DNA from: an uncultured Clostridia bacterium
GTDB lineage: Bacteria > Bacillota > Clostridia > Oscillospirales > Oscillospiraceae
DNA: 5,202 nt
NCBI GenBank assembly: GCA_947177005.1
Contig: CAMWSZ010000248.1
Location: forward strand, 1-5,202
Direction of reading: 5' to 3'
In this document: in pieces, positions 1-4,866 of the stretch
Layout of the letters: every line of letters starts with the position of its first letter
How positions within the stretch are numbered: position 1 is the stretch's first letter
Program-made: the position numbers and the translations under genes
Notes under the pieces: model-generated
Databases searched by the model: none
Told to the model about the DNA's origin: nothing
What the model saw: only the letters and a program-made list of their open reading frames with translations

Positions 1-123
1 CTTTTTTAGGAACTGCTTGCTATTCCCTTTGAGAAAATTTTCTCCCTTACGGTTGCACCTGGGCTATATCCATTAACTTAATGACATTGACCCTTTAGGG
101 GAGGTGCTGTCGCCGTAGGCGGC
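1..123. repeat. Gene-free left edge with palindrome and putative dispersed intergenic repeat
   Basis: I find no convincing coding frame here; all frames are broken by stops within short distances. Two things are visible. Positions 31-44 form a perfect 14-base palindrome (GAGAAAATTTTCTC). Positions about 78-123 hold a segment with small nested dyads: CCCTTTAGGG, and GCCG/CGGC within 112-123. From memory this resembles short GC-rich elements scattered between genes in gut Clostridia, but I cannot verify copy number from one window. The segment runs directly into the hairpin at 124-177, so the element may be truncated there. Identity as a repeat is inference; the palindrome is seen directly. Confidence 0.35.
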
Positions 124-177
124 AAAAACGGGGTCTATATCCTACCCAAATCGTGGTAAAATACAGACCCCGTTTTT
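124..177 (-). terminator. Intrinsic terminator of the pfkA unit, possibly bidirectional
   Basis: Arms 124-140 and 161-177 are inverted repeats of 17 bases with one mismatch, built around GGGGTCT/AGACCCC and flanked by A5 on one side and T5 on the other. The loop (141-160) can add a TACC/GGTA pairing. Read on the minus strand, the GC stem is followed by GTTTTTG, 44 bases after the stop of the small gene at 221-379. The symmetrical A and T tracts mean it could also stop plus-strand transcription entering from the left. Confidence 0.75.
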
Positions 178-220
178 CGCTTTTGTAAAACAGAGAGAAA
201 TTTCAGTATCTGCCAGTCCT

Positions 221-379
221 TTATTTTCCGATCTGCCGTTTCAGAAAACGCTTGAACAGCTCATAGCCCTGTCTTTTGCACTGAGGGCAGGGATTGTCCA
301 GCGTCTGCACCAGGCCAAGCTGATAGGGACATCTCCGGCATGGCGGATTCAGTTGATCCATTACTTCTTTTAATCCCAT
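221..379 (-). CDS. Small zinc-ribbon-like protein with two CxxC pairs (52 aa), function unknown
   Basis: A 52-codon frame starts at ATG 377-379 and ends in TAA at 221-223. The start is supported by a clear Shine-Dalgarno sequence (AAAGGAG, GGAG at 387-390) seven bases upstream. The product is basic, with two cysteine pairs, C14-R-R-C17 and C31-P-Q-C34, separated by 13 residues. This is the spacing of a small zinc ribbon or rubredoxin-like knuckle. The C-terminus is rich in Lys/Arg (around residues 35-52: KRQGYELFKRFLKRQIGK), suggesting possible contact with nucleic acid or another acidic partner. There is no signal peptide or membrane segment. It begins 60 bases after the pfkA stop on the same strand, with no terminator between, and is followed by the hairpin at 124-177, so cotranscription with pfkA is likely. 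I do not recognise a family and assign no function. A longer overlapping frame starting from TTG at 443 is a shadow. Confidence 0.72.
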   Translation of the reverse strand: MGLKEVMDQLNPPCRRCPYQLGLVQTLDNPCPQCKRQGYELFKRFLKRQIGK

Positions 380-386
380 AGTACCA

Positions 387-393
387 CTCCTTT
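387..393 (-). promoter_or_regulatory. Ribosome binding site deciding the start of the small CxxC gene
   Basis: Minus-strand AAAGGAG lies seven bases before the ATG at 377-379. It supports translation of a gene short enough to be missed by length filters, and favours this frame over the overlapping TTG-initiated one. Confidence 0.7.
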
Positions 394-439
394 GTTCCTG
401 TACTCTTTTTACGGATATTCCGTGCAGCGGACGCCGGGA

Positions 440-1447
440 TCAAAGAGAGCCGCAGTTATTAGTCAGCGCCTCCAGGATCTGGTAGCGGCTCATATCAAAT
501 TCCTTCTTCATAGCCAGCGCCTCTTCCATTTCCAGCGTGGTGATATTGCCCTCCTGCGTAACGACTACGCAGTTGCCGCGATGTTCAACAATAGCCTTTA
601 CTGCTGTGTAACCCATACAGCTGGCCGTCTCACGGTCCTGCCGGGTGGGCGCGCCGCCGCGCTGGATGTGGCCCAATACGGTCACGCGGGGATCGAGACC
701 AATGCTGTCAAAGATTTTTCGGCTGATTTCCAGTGTATCCCCTGCTCCCTCTGCGACAACGATCATGTAATGGGTGGTGCCGGCCAGATGGGCGCGGCGG
801 ATTTTTTCGATGACATCCCGCTCGAAATCCAGCTCCCGCTCGGGGATCAGCACGGCGGTGGCGCCGATAGAGATGCCCACGGACAGGGCCAGATAACCGG
901 CATGGCGGCCCATGACCTCCACCACGGAGCAGCGCTCGTGGGACTGCATGGTATCCCGCAGCTTGTCGATGCATTCGATACAGGTATTGCAGGCGGTATC
1001 AAAACCGATAGTATAGTGGGAACAGCCGATATCGTTGTCGATGGTAGCGGGGAGTCCGGCCACTTGCAGTTGATAGTCCTTTTCCTTCGCACGGCGTGAG
1101 AGCTCCAGCGCGCCGCGGAAGGTGCCGTCGCCGCCGATGGCAACAATAGCATCCAGTCCCAAAAGGCGACAGGCGGCCAGCGCCTTGTCCTGTCCGGCGA
1201 CGGTGCGGAATTCTTCGCTGCGGGCGGTGTACAGGAGGGTGCCGCCCTTGTCGATGATATGGCTGACGCTGGACGTATCCATTCTGATAAAATCGTTGCT
1301 GATGAGGCCGTTCCAGCCTCTGCGGATGCCGATGCACTCAATTCCCTGGCCCACGGCGGACCGTACCACCGCACGGATTGCGGCATTCATACCTGGGGCG
1401 TCGCCGCCGCTTGTCAGGACGCCGATGCGCTTTACCTGGTGTTCCAT
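440..1447 (-). CDS. pfkA: 6-phosphofructokinase, ATP-dependent type (335 aa)
   Basis: Cytoplasmic glycolytic enzyme converting fructose 6-phosphate and ATP to fructose 1,6-bisphosphate. The 335-residue length is close to E. coli PfkA (320). Visible motifs in order: TSGGDAPGMN (12-21, nucleotide loop), GGDGT (105-109), PATIDND (133-139, catalytic Asp137), MGR (179-181), and LGHIQRGG (258-265) followed by DR (271-272). GGDG rather than GGDD, and PATIDND rather than PKTIDND, point to ATP instead of pyrophosphate as phosphoryl donor. The start is fixed by GGAGG (1454-1458), six bases upstream of ATG. It has its own promoter (1540-1568) and is followed by the small CxxC gene. Aligned by eye to E. 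coli PfkA, effector-site Arg21, Arg25 and Arg154 are kept (R25, R29, R164), but Arg54, Glu187, Lys211 and Lys213 become Thr58, Thr197, Ala222 and Thr224. Allosteric control by ADP/PEP may therefore differ. About six extra residues lie near 120-128. Family assignment is certain; the regulatory change is inference. Confidence 0.97.
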   Translation of the reverse strand: MEHQVKRIGVLTSGGDAPGMNAAIRAVVRSAVGQGIECIGIRRGWNGLISNDFIRMDTSSVSHIIDKGGTLLYTARSEEFRTVAGQDKALAACRLLGLDAIVAIGGDGTFRGALELSRRAKEKDYQLQVAGLPATIDNDIGCSHYTIGFDTACNTCIECIDKLRDTMQSHERCSVVEVMGRHAGYLALSVGISIGATAVLIPERELDFERDVIEKIRRAHLAGTTHYMIVVAEGAGDTLEISRKIFDSIGLDPRVTVLGHIQRGGAPTRQDRETASCMGYTAVKAIVEHRGNCVVVTQEGNITTLEMEEALAMKKEFDMSRYQILEALTNNCGSL

Positions 1448-1533
1448 ATATTTCCTCCGAAAATTTAGTGGTCCCGGACCGCCCGCGGCAGGAGATCAGA
1501 CGTACCGGGCCGACAGACTCGCTTCTGTCATTC
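1448..1533 (-). other. 5' leader of pfkA with possible stem-loops
   Basis: If transcription starts about seven bases past the -10, the leader is roughly 86 bases. It contains GACAGA/TCTGTC arms (1512-1529) with a six-base loop, and a weaker CCCGG/CCGGG pairing (1473-1477 with 1505-1509), just before the ribosome binding site at 1454-1458. Positions 1470-1480 also form a near-perfect dyad, GGTCCCGGACC. No known riboswitch class is recognisable, and there is no T-run after either stem, so no attenuator is claimed. Confidence 0.3.
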
Positions 1534-1539
1534 TCTTTG

Positions 1540-1568
1540 ATGATACCCTTTTCTGCGTTCTCTGTCAA
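1540..1568 (-). promoter_or_regulatory. Sigma-A type promoter of pfkA
   Basis: On the minus strand, a perfect -35 TTGACA (1563-1568) is followed after exactly 17 bases by TATCAT (1540-1545), five of six matches to the -10 consensus. Transcription would start near 1533. Its position between the blaR1-like stop and the pfkA start makes pfkA independent of the repressor-sensor operon, though read-through from upstream is possible because the terminator in between looks weak. Confidence 0.75.
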
Positions 1569-1580
1569 GATTCTACGGAG

Positions 1581-1602
1581 AAAAAGTATTCGGAATATTC
1601 CG
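1581..1602 (-). terminator. Weak hairpin after the blaR1-like gene
   Basis: Two bases past the TAA there is a perfect 12-base palindrome CGGAATATTCCG (1591-1602), then AATAC and a T5 run (1581-1585) on the minus strand. The stem is only four to six base pairs, so termination may be partial and allow read-through into pfkA. Confidence 0.35.
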
Positions 1603-1604
1603 CC

Positions 1605-4367
1605 TTAATTCGACTGTAGGAGTGTGACGGAGCCCTGCACATTGGACAGGCTGCCGCCGTCCGTGTAAAGAAACAGGGAATATTCTCCGGGCTTCAGGGG
1701 GTCTCTCCAGGTAATTGCACCTGTTTTGACCTCCAGTTTTCCGTCCTTGCGGTCCTTGGAAATCTTATTGTACACCGGGTCTGGCAGTTTATCTGTGTTC
1801 TCGCTGCCTGCCTGTGCAAAACCAATATCCAAACGCTCCCCGGTTTCCGCCGTTACGTGATAGCAGACCTGATCGCCTTCGGCAATGGTATACGTACCCA
1901 GCCAGACAGGCTCCCCACTCTTGATTTTGGCGATATCAATCGGGATCTCCGTCCGCATTTCTTCCCAACCGCCCGTCAGCCTGTTTACCTCCGCATCGGT
2001 CATATATGCCGCGCCGGTGATTGTTCCGGCGCTGTCGCGGAGAATTTTGACATTTACCGTGCCGTTTGGGTTCATATTCAGCCGGTAATAGGAACTATCG
2101 GGCTGGTGGTCCAGAAGAATATTGACCAGCTGGTTTTGATAGTAGTAATTTTTGCCGTCTCCGGTCACGCCGCAGGCTTTGTACGCCTCCATAAGCTGCC
2201 CGTCATCCCAGTCCCAATCATCGTCCTCCATATCCCAGTCATACTCATCATCCCAATCCCAGCTGTCATCATCCATATCGCCGGTCAGCTCCTGCACCTC
2301 TGCATCAGTCATATAAGCTGCGCCGGTGACTTTTCCGGTGCTGTCACGGAGAATTTTGATGTTTACCGTGCCGTTTGGGTTCATATCCAGCGTGCAGAAG
2401 GATTTGTCAGACCGCTGATCCAGAAAAATATTGACCAGCTGGCCCTGATAGTAATAATTTCTGCCGCTCTTGGTCACGCCGCAGGTTTTGTACTCTTCCG
2501 CAAACTTCCGGTCTGACTCCTTCTCCAGTTTTTTCTCCAATATTTTCTTCTCATACGACTGACCTGTCTTGTCGAAAAGCGCGGCTTGGAATTTAAAGTT
2601 TTCATCCGCCGCCGCCCGGGCCTGCCAGGATGCCAGTTCCTCTTGACTCATATGCTGGCTCACAACCGAGAAAAACGAGATGTTCCCGTCCGTGTAGGCT
2701 TTTTCCGCAAAGGCCACAATCAGCGGACTGTCCGCGTTCAGATACTGGAGCGCGACGGAGAAATAGGCGATTTGCCCGTCCCCATAGATCTTCTCCAGAA
2801 ACGCTTTTTGTTCCTCCTGTCCCAACGCCGCAAATGCGGTGCCGAACTGCGGCAGATTTCCGTTTGCGTAGCAGGTTTCCGCTGAATCCGAACTGACAAT
2901 GCTGTCCCCCTTCGGATAGGCGTAATTGTCGTAGTAGCGGAAATTTTTCCGTCCCTGTGCCAAGACCGGCGCGATAATACTGTCGGAGACTTTATTGCCG
3001 GCATTTTGAATGTCGTAATCCCGCAGCGTGATATTGTAGAGGTCCGCCTCCTCGGCAACGCCGAACAGTCCAATTATTTCAGCGTCCGGGTCCGTCATGG
3101 TCAAACCTATAATCTCAAACCCGTTTCCGTTATAGCTGCCGGTGAACGGATGCTCGGATGTCCCAATGGGCACCCATTCCTCCGGCGACAGACGGATATC
3201 GGCCTGCTGCATGTAATTCTTGTCCAGACCGTATTTTCCGGTCCCGATGGCCCGAAGCTGGGCCTCGCTGTACACCAGATAATAGGTTGTCCCGCGAAAC
3301 TCCAGCGTTTCCATTGACACGTCTGTAACACTGCCCGTCAGATTTTCCGGGAGCTTGAGCGTCCTCACGGACGGAACCGCCGCTCCCGCTGCCGCGGCCC
3401 CCATTAGCAGGACAGCCGTCAGACAGGCCGACAGGACGGTGACTGTTGTTCTCTTTTTGAAATTCATGATTGCCTCCAGCCTTTCCTTTAATAATTCTCC
3501 GCTCTCGCTAAGCGAAACCGGCGCGGCGGAATTTTTAAAACGACCCCCTGCACCGGCCGCATGGAGCAGTGTATCACCATAGGCCCGGCGGCCCGGGGCG
3601 TCCAGGCCGCGGATGACCGCCTCGTCACAGGACAGCTCACAGGCGCGTTCGGTTTCACGGCTCATCAGCCAGACCAGCGGGTTGAACCAGTGGATGCAGA
3701 GCGCCGCCTGCACCAGCCATTTATACAGGATATCCCGCCGCTTATAATGGGTCAGCTCATGCCGGACCGTGTATTGAAAATCTGTCTCCGGCAGTCCGGC
3801 GGCCGGGAGCACGATGCAGGGATGAAGTATGCCCAGCAGCAGCGGTGAGGAGATCAGACGGTTTGTATACAGCTCTACGGAACGTCTCACGCCCATTTGT
3901 TCTCCGGTCTGCGCCAGCCGGTCCAGAAGGACGGTATCCGAGACCTCCTCCCATCCCGCACGAATATATTGGGCAAAGCTTTGATAGACAGTAATCTTTC
4001 TGATGAAGAGAATCAGAGCCGTACCCAGCCAAATCACCCACAGATACTGCGTTATGTCCGGGTCTGTCTGTTCCGTCTCCACAGGGATTGATCCGTCCGC
4101 GGCAGGCGGCGCGGGAACGGCACTGTCATTATCCGGCTGCGGGACCGCTTCTGCAATGACCGGTTCGCTTTTCTGGAACAGTGTGCCCATTAAACTGGTT
4201 TCCAACGTAAACGGCAGCAGCAGGCGGGCAATCACCAAAAGCCAGATATAATATTGCCACCGTCTGCTGACCCGGTATCTGAGCAGGGGCTTTGCGGCTA
4301 ACAGGACCAGAATCAGCAGAGACCCGGACAGCGACAGCGATACCGTCACCCTCAGCAGTGCATTCAT
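1605..4367 (-). CDS. BlaR1/MecR1-like M56 family membrane metalloprotease sensor with atypical extracellular region (920 aa)
   Basis: Likely signal-transducing protease that relieves repression by the BlaI-like partner encoded just upstream. Hydrophobic helices lie at about 5-25, 36-54, 108-124 and 309-331, the four-helix layout of BlaR1. A Pro-rich outside loop (about 65-105) separates helices 2 and 3. The cytoplasmic loop between helices 3 and 4 holds the zinc protease: HELTH (203-207), WFNP (227-230) and ELSCDEA (244-250), with Glu244 the probable third ligand. Residues 332-920 should be outside the cell. They contain a GLUG-like segment (about 407-450), four imperfect repeats of about 29 residues (about 499-597), a charged Lys/Glu stretch (606-627), a duplicated 72-residue module (625-696 and 728-799) around an acidic Trp/Asp linker (697-722), and a beta-rich end domain (about 801-920). 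Typical BlaR1 is about 600 residues and ends in a penicillin-binding domain; I see no such domain here. The start overlaps the repressor stop (ATGA), with GGGG upstream, implying translational coupling. The ligand is unknown. Confidence 0.93.
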   Translation of the reverse strand: MNALLRVTVSLSLSGSLLILVLLAAKPLLRYRVSRRWQYYIWLLVIARLLLPFTLETSLMGTLFQKSEPVIAEAVPQPDNDSAVPAPPAADGSIPVETEQTDPDITQYLWVIWLGTALILFIRKITVYQSFAQYIRAGWEEVSDTVLLDRLAQTGEQMGVRRSVELYTNRLISSPLLLGILHPCIVLPAAGLPETDFQYTVRHELTHYKRRDILYKWLVQAALCIHWFNPLVWLMSRETERACELSCDEAVIRGLDAPGRRAYGDTLLHAAGAGGRFKNSAAPVSLSESGELLKERLEAIMNFKKRTTVTVLSACLTAVLLMGAAAAGAAVPSVRTLKLPENLTGSVTDVSMETLEFRGTTYYLVYSEAQLRAIGTGKYGLDKNYMQQADIRLSPEEWVPIGTSEHPFTGSYNGNGFEIIGLTMTDPDAEIIGLFGVAEEADLYNITLRDYDIQNAGNKVSDSIIAPVLAQGRKNFRYYDNYAYPKGDSIVSSDSAETCYANGNLPQFGTAFAALGQEEQKAFLEKIYGDGQIAYFSVALQYLNADSPLIVAFAEKAYTDGNISFFSVVSQHMSQEELASWQARAAADENFKFQAALFDKTGQSYEKKILEKKLEKESDRKFAEEYKTCGVTKSGRNYYYQGQLVNIFLDQRSDKSFCTLDMNPNGTVNIKILRDSTGKVTGAAYMTDAEVQELTGDMDDDSWDWDDEYDWDMEDDDWDWDDGQLMEAYKACGVTGDGKNYYYQNQLVNILLDHQPDSSYYRLNMNPNGTVNVKILRDSAGTITGAAYMTDAEVNRLTGGWEEMRTEIPIDIAKIKSGEPVWLGTYTIAEGDQVCYHVTAETGERLDIGFAQAGSENTDKLPDPVYNKISKDRKDGKLEVKTGAITWRDPLKPGEYSLFLYTDGGSLSNVQGSVTLLQSN
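1971..2186 (-). repeat. Second copy of duplicated module in the BlaR1-like sensor
   Basis: Encodes residues 728-799. It matches the copy at 2280-2495 with an exact period of 309 bases (103 codons) and about 51 of 72 residues identical by hand count. Conserved pieces include NYYYQ, QLVNI, MNPNGTVN, KILRDS and TGAAYMTDAEV. DNA similarity is high over stretches such as the code for MNPNGTVN, suggesting fairly recent in-frame duplication. Related YYY-G-LV ... GTV ... RD ... TG modules occur, to my recollection, in other clostridial M56 proteins. Confidence 0.88.
2202..2279 (-). repeat. Low-complexity Trp/Asp-rich acidic linker
   Basis: Encodes residues 697-722, composed almost only of Asp, Glu and Trp with single Met, Ser and Tyr residues; WDWDD occurs twice. 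The DNA is a degenerate mix of short CCCA and TCATC-like units, which could expand or contract in steps of three. It lies exactly between the two copies of the duplicated module, outside the membrane according to the predicted topology. Confidence 0.85.
2280..2495 (-). repeat. First copy of duplicated module in the BlaR1-like sensor
   Basis: Encodes residues 625-696, the partner of 1971-2186. It differs from the second copy mainly at positions 633-636 (KSGR against GDGK) and in the middle loop around residues 651-659. It is preceded by a highly charged Lys/Glu stretch (606-627) that looks helical. Confidence 0.88.
2577..2873 (-). repeat. Four imperfect ~29-residue repeats in the sensor
   Basis: Residues 499-597 show a recurring pattern: YANGNLPQF (500-508), YGDGQIAYF (528-536), YTDGNISFF (558-566) and a degenerate ADENFKF (587-593). 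Each is followed by a stretch rich in Ala, Gln and Leu (FSVALQYL, FSVVSQHM) that is probably helical. Period is 28-30 residues. Divergence at the DNA level means this is an old repeat, detectable mainly in protein. Confidence 0.65.
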
Positions 4368-4738
4368 GGTTTTCCCCTTTCCCAGAACTGCTTCAGCTCC
4401 TCGTAATCCTCTGCGGAGAGCATATCCTGCCGGATCAGGGTCGAGACCAGCCCCTTTGCGCTGCCCTCATAGAGCTTATTGAGAAGCGTTTGGGTCTGCG
4501 CGGCCTGGTATTCGGCTTCGCTGACGAGAGAGGTGTACCTGTTTCTGCGGCCGATTTTACTTGTCTTGAGAAGCCCCTTTTCCACCAGACGCGACAGCAG
4601 TGTGATTACGGTATTTTTCTGCCATGTGCGGCCCGTCCGCGACAGCTCCTCCATAATCTGTGCATACAGTGCGGTTCCCCCGCTTGTCCACACAATCTTC
4701 ATCAGCTCCAGCTCGGAATCGGAAATCTGTTGAATCAT
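4364..4738 (-). CDS. BlaI/MecI/CopY family transcriptional repressor (124 aa)
   Basis: Small cytoplasmic winged-helix repressor, expected to bind as a dimer to the dyads in its own promoter and to be inactivated through the M56 sensor. The N-terminal part (about 5-70) matches the family: SDSELELMKIVW (6-17), then NTVITLLSRLVEKGLL (42-57), the recognition helix and turn, then the basic wing KIGRRNRY (61-68). The C-terminal dimerisation part includes TLLNKLYEGSAKGLV (84-98), as in S. aureus BlaI. Length matches the family (about 120-130). I chose ATG 4736-4738 because AGGAGG (4744-4749) precedes it by five bases. An in-frame ATG at 4801 would put the promoter and operators inside the gene. At the position of the S. 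aureus Asn101-Phe102 cleavage site this protein has Thr100-Leu101, so the cut site may differ. Its stop overlaps the sensor start by four bases. The regulon beyond its own operon cannot be read from this window. Confidence 0.95.
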   Translation of the reverse strand: MIQQISDSELELMKIVWTSGGTALYAQIMEELSRTGRTWQKNTVITLLSRLVEKGLLKTSKIGRRNRYTSLVSEAEYQAAQTQTLLNKLYEGSAKGLVSTLIRQDMLSAEDYEELKQFWERGKP

Positions 4739-4743
4739 AGTAT

Positions 4744-4749
4744 CCTCCT
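4744..4749 (-). promoter_or_regulatory. Ribosome binding site fixing the repressor start
   Basis: Minus-strand AGGAGG sits five bases before the ATG at 4736-4738. It rules in favour of the 124-residue product over the longer frame beginning at 4801. Confidence 0.85.
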
Positions 4750-4757
4750 TTCTTTGA

Positions 4758-4770
4758 CGACATGATGTAG
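4758..4770. promoter_or_regulatory. Putative BlaI-type operator 1 (5' UTR)
   Basis: Minus-strand CTACATCATGTCG has a perfect ACAT-C-ATGT dyad (4760-4768) with an outer C/G match. It lies just downstream of the -10, around +5 to +15. The family binds TACA/TGTA dyads; this one has the form TACA-N3-TGT, so spacing departs slightly from the TACA-NN-TGTA of staphylococcal sites. Binding is inferred from position and similarity. Confidence 0.6.
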
Positions 4771-4779
4771 GCCATTTAT

Positions 4780-4808
4780 AAGATAACACGCTGTAGTCCA
4801 TTTGTCAA
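4780..4808 (-). promoter_or_regulatory. Promoter of the repressor-sensor operon
   Basis: Perfect -35 TTGACA (4803-4808), 17-base spacer and TATCTT as -10 (4780-4785, four of six matches). Predicted start near 4773, giving a leader of about 35 bases. The -35 lies just six bases beyond the T-run of the preceding terminator. Operator 2 falls in the spacer and operator 1 just after the -10, a layout suited to repression by steric block. Confidence 0.7.
4784..4796. promoter_or_regulatory. Putative BlaI-type operator 2 (between -35 and -10)
   Basis: Minus-strand CTACAGCGTGTTA contains ACA-GCG-TGT (4786-4794), a weaker dyad of the same ACA-N3-TGT form as operator 1. The two sites share CTACA at the same edge and are 26 bases apart centre to centre, two and a half helical turns, so bound dimers would sit on roughly opposite faces. 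Confidence 0.5.
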
Positions 4809-4813
4809 GGGGC

Positions 4814-4847
4814 AAAAAACCGCCCCTCCCTTACGGGAAAAGCGGTT
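4814..4847 (-). terminator. Intrinsic terminator of the DNA alkylation repair gene
   Basis: Arms 4818-4830 and 4835-4847 pair over 13 positions on the minus-strand RNA (AACCGCUUUUCCC with GGGAGGGGCGGUU, including three G-U pairs) around a GUAA tetraloop of GNRA type. The stem runs into a T6 tract (4814-4819). It lies 19 bases past the stop codon at 4867-4869 and insulates the repressor operon promoter from upstream transcription. Confidence 0.88.
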
Positions 4848-4866
4848 ATACAGAGCAGCAATCATG

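Noticed and set aside
261..443. Minus-strand frame of 60 codons overlapping the pfkA stop
   Set aside because: It would need TTG as start with no good binding site. The overlapping frame 221-379 has ATG, a strong binding site and a CxxC-pair product.
392..1099. Long plus-strand frame of 235 codons
   Set aside because: Lies opposite pfkA, has no ribosome binding site, and its product shows no recognisable family; it is the antisense shadow of a GC-rich gene.
1448..1533. Riboswitch or T-box in the pfkA leader
   Set aside because: The leader is short, with no conserved core recognised and no terminator stem with U-run; only small dyads are seen.
2202..2279. CRISPR-like or WD40 repeats suggested by recurrent WD units
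   Set aside because: There are no direct repeats with unique spacers, and WD40 blades need about 40 residues each; this is a short low-complexity acidic linker.
1857..2516. Plus-strand frame of 219 codons with internal repeats
   Set aside because: It is the reverse image of the duplicated modules in the sensor gene; its repetition comes from the sense-strand duplication.
1605..3375. Penicillin-binding SxxK and KTG motifs in the sensor (SYEK at 604-607, KTG at 881-883)
   Set aside because: They lie in a charged helix and in a beta-rich end domain, in the wrong context and without an SxN motif; chance matches.
4739..4801. N-terminal extension of the repressor by 21 codons (ATG at 4801)
   Set aside because: The extension covers the -10, both operators and the AGGAGG site, and is not family-like; the shorter start is far better supported.
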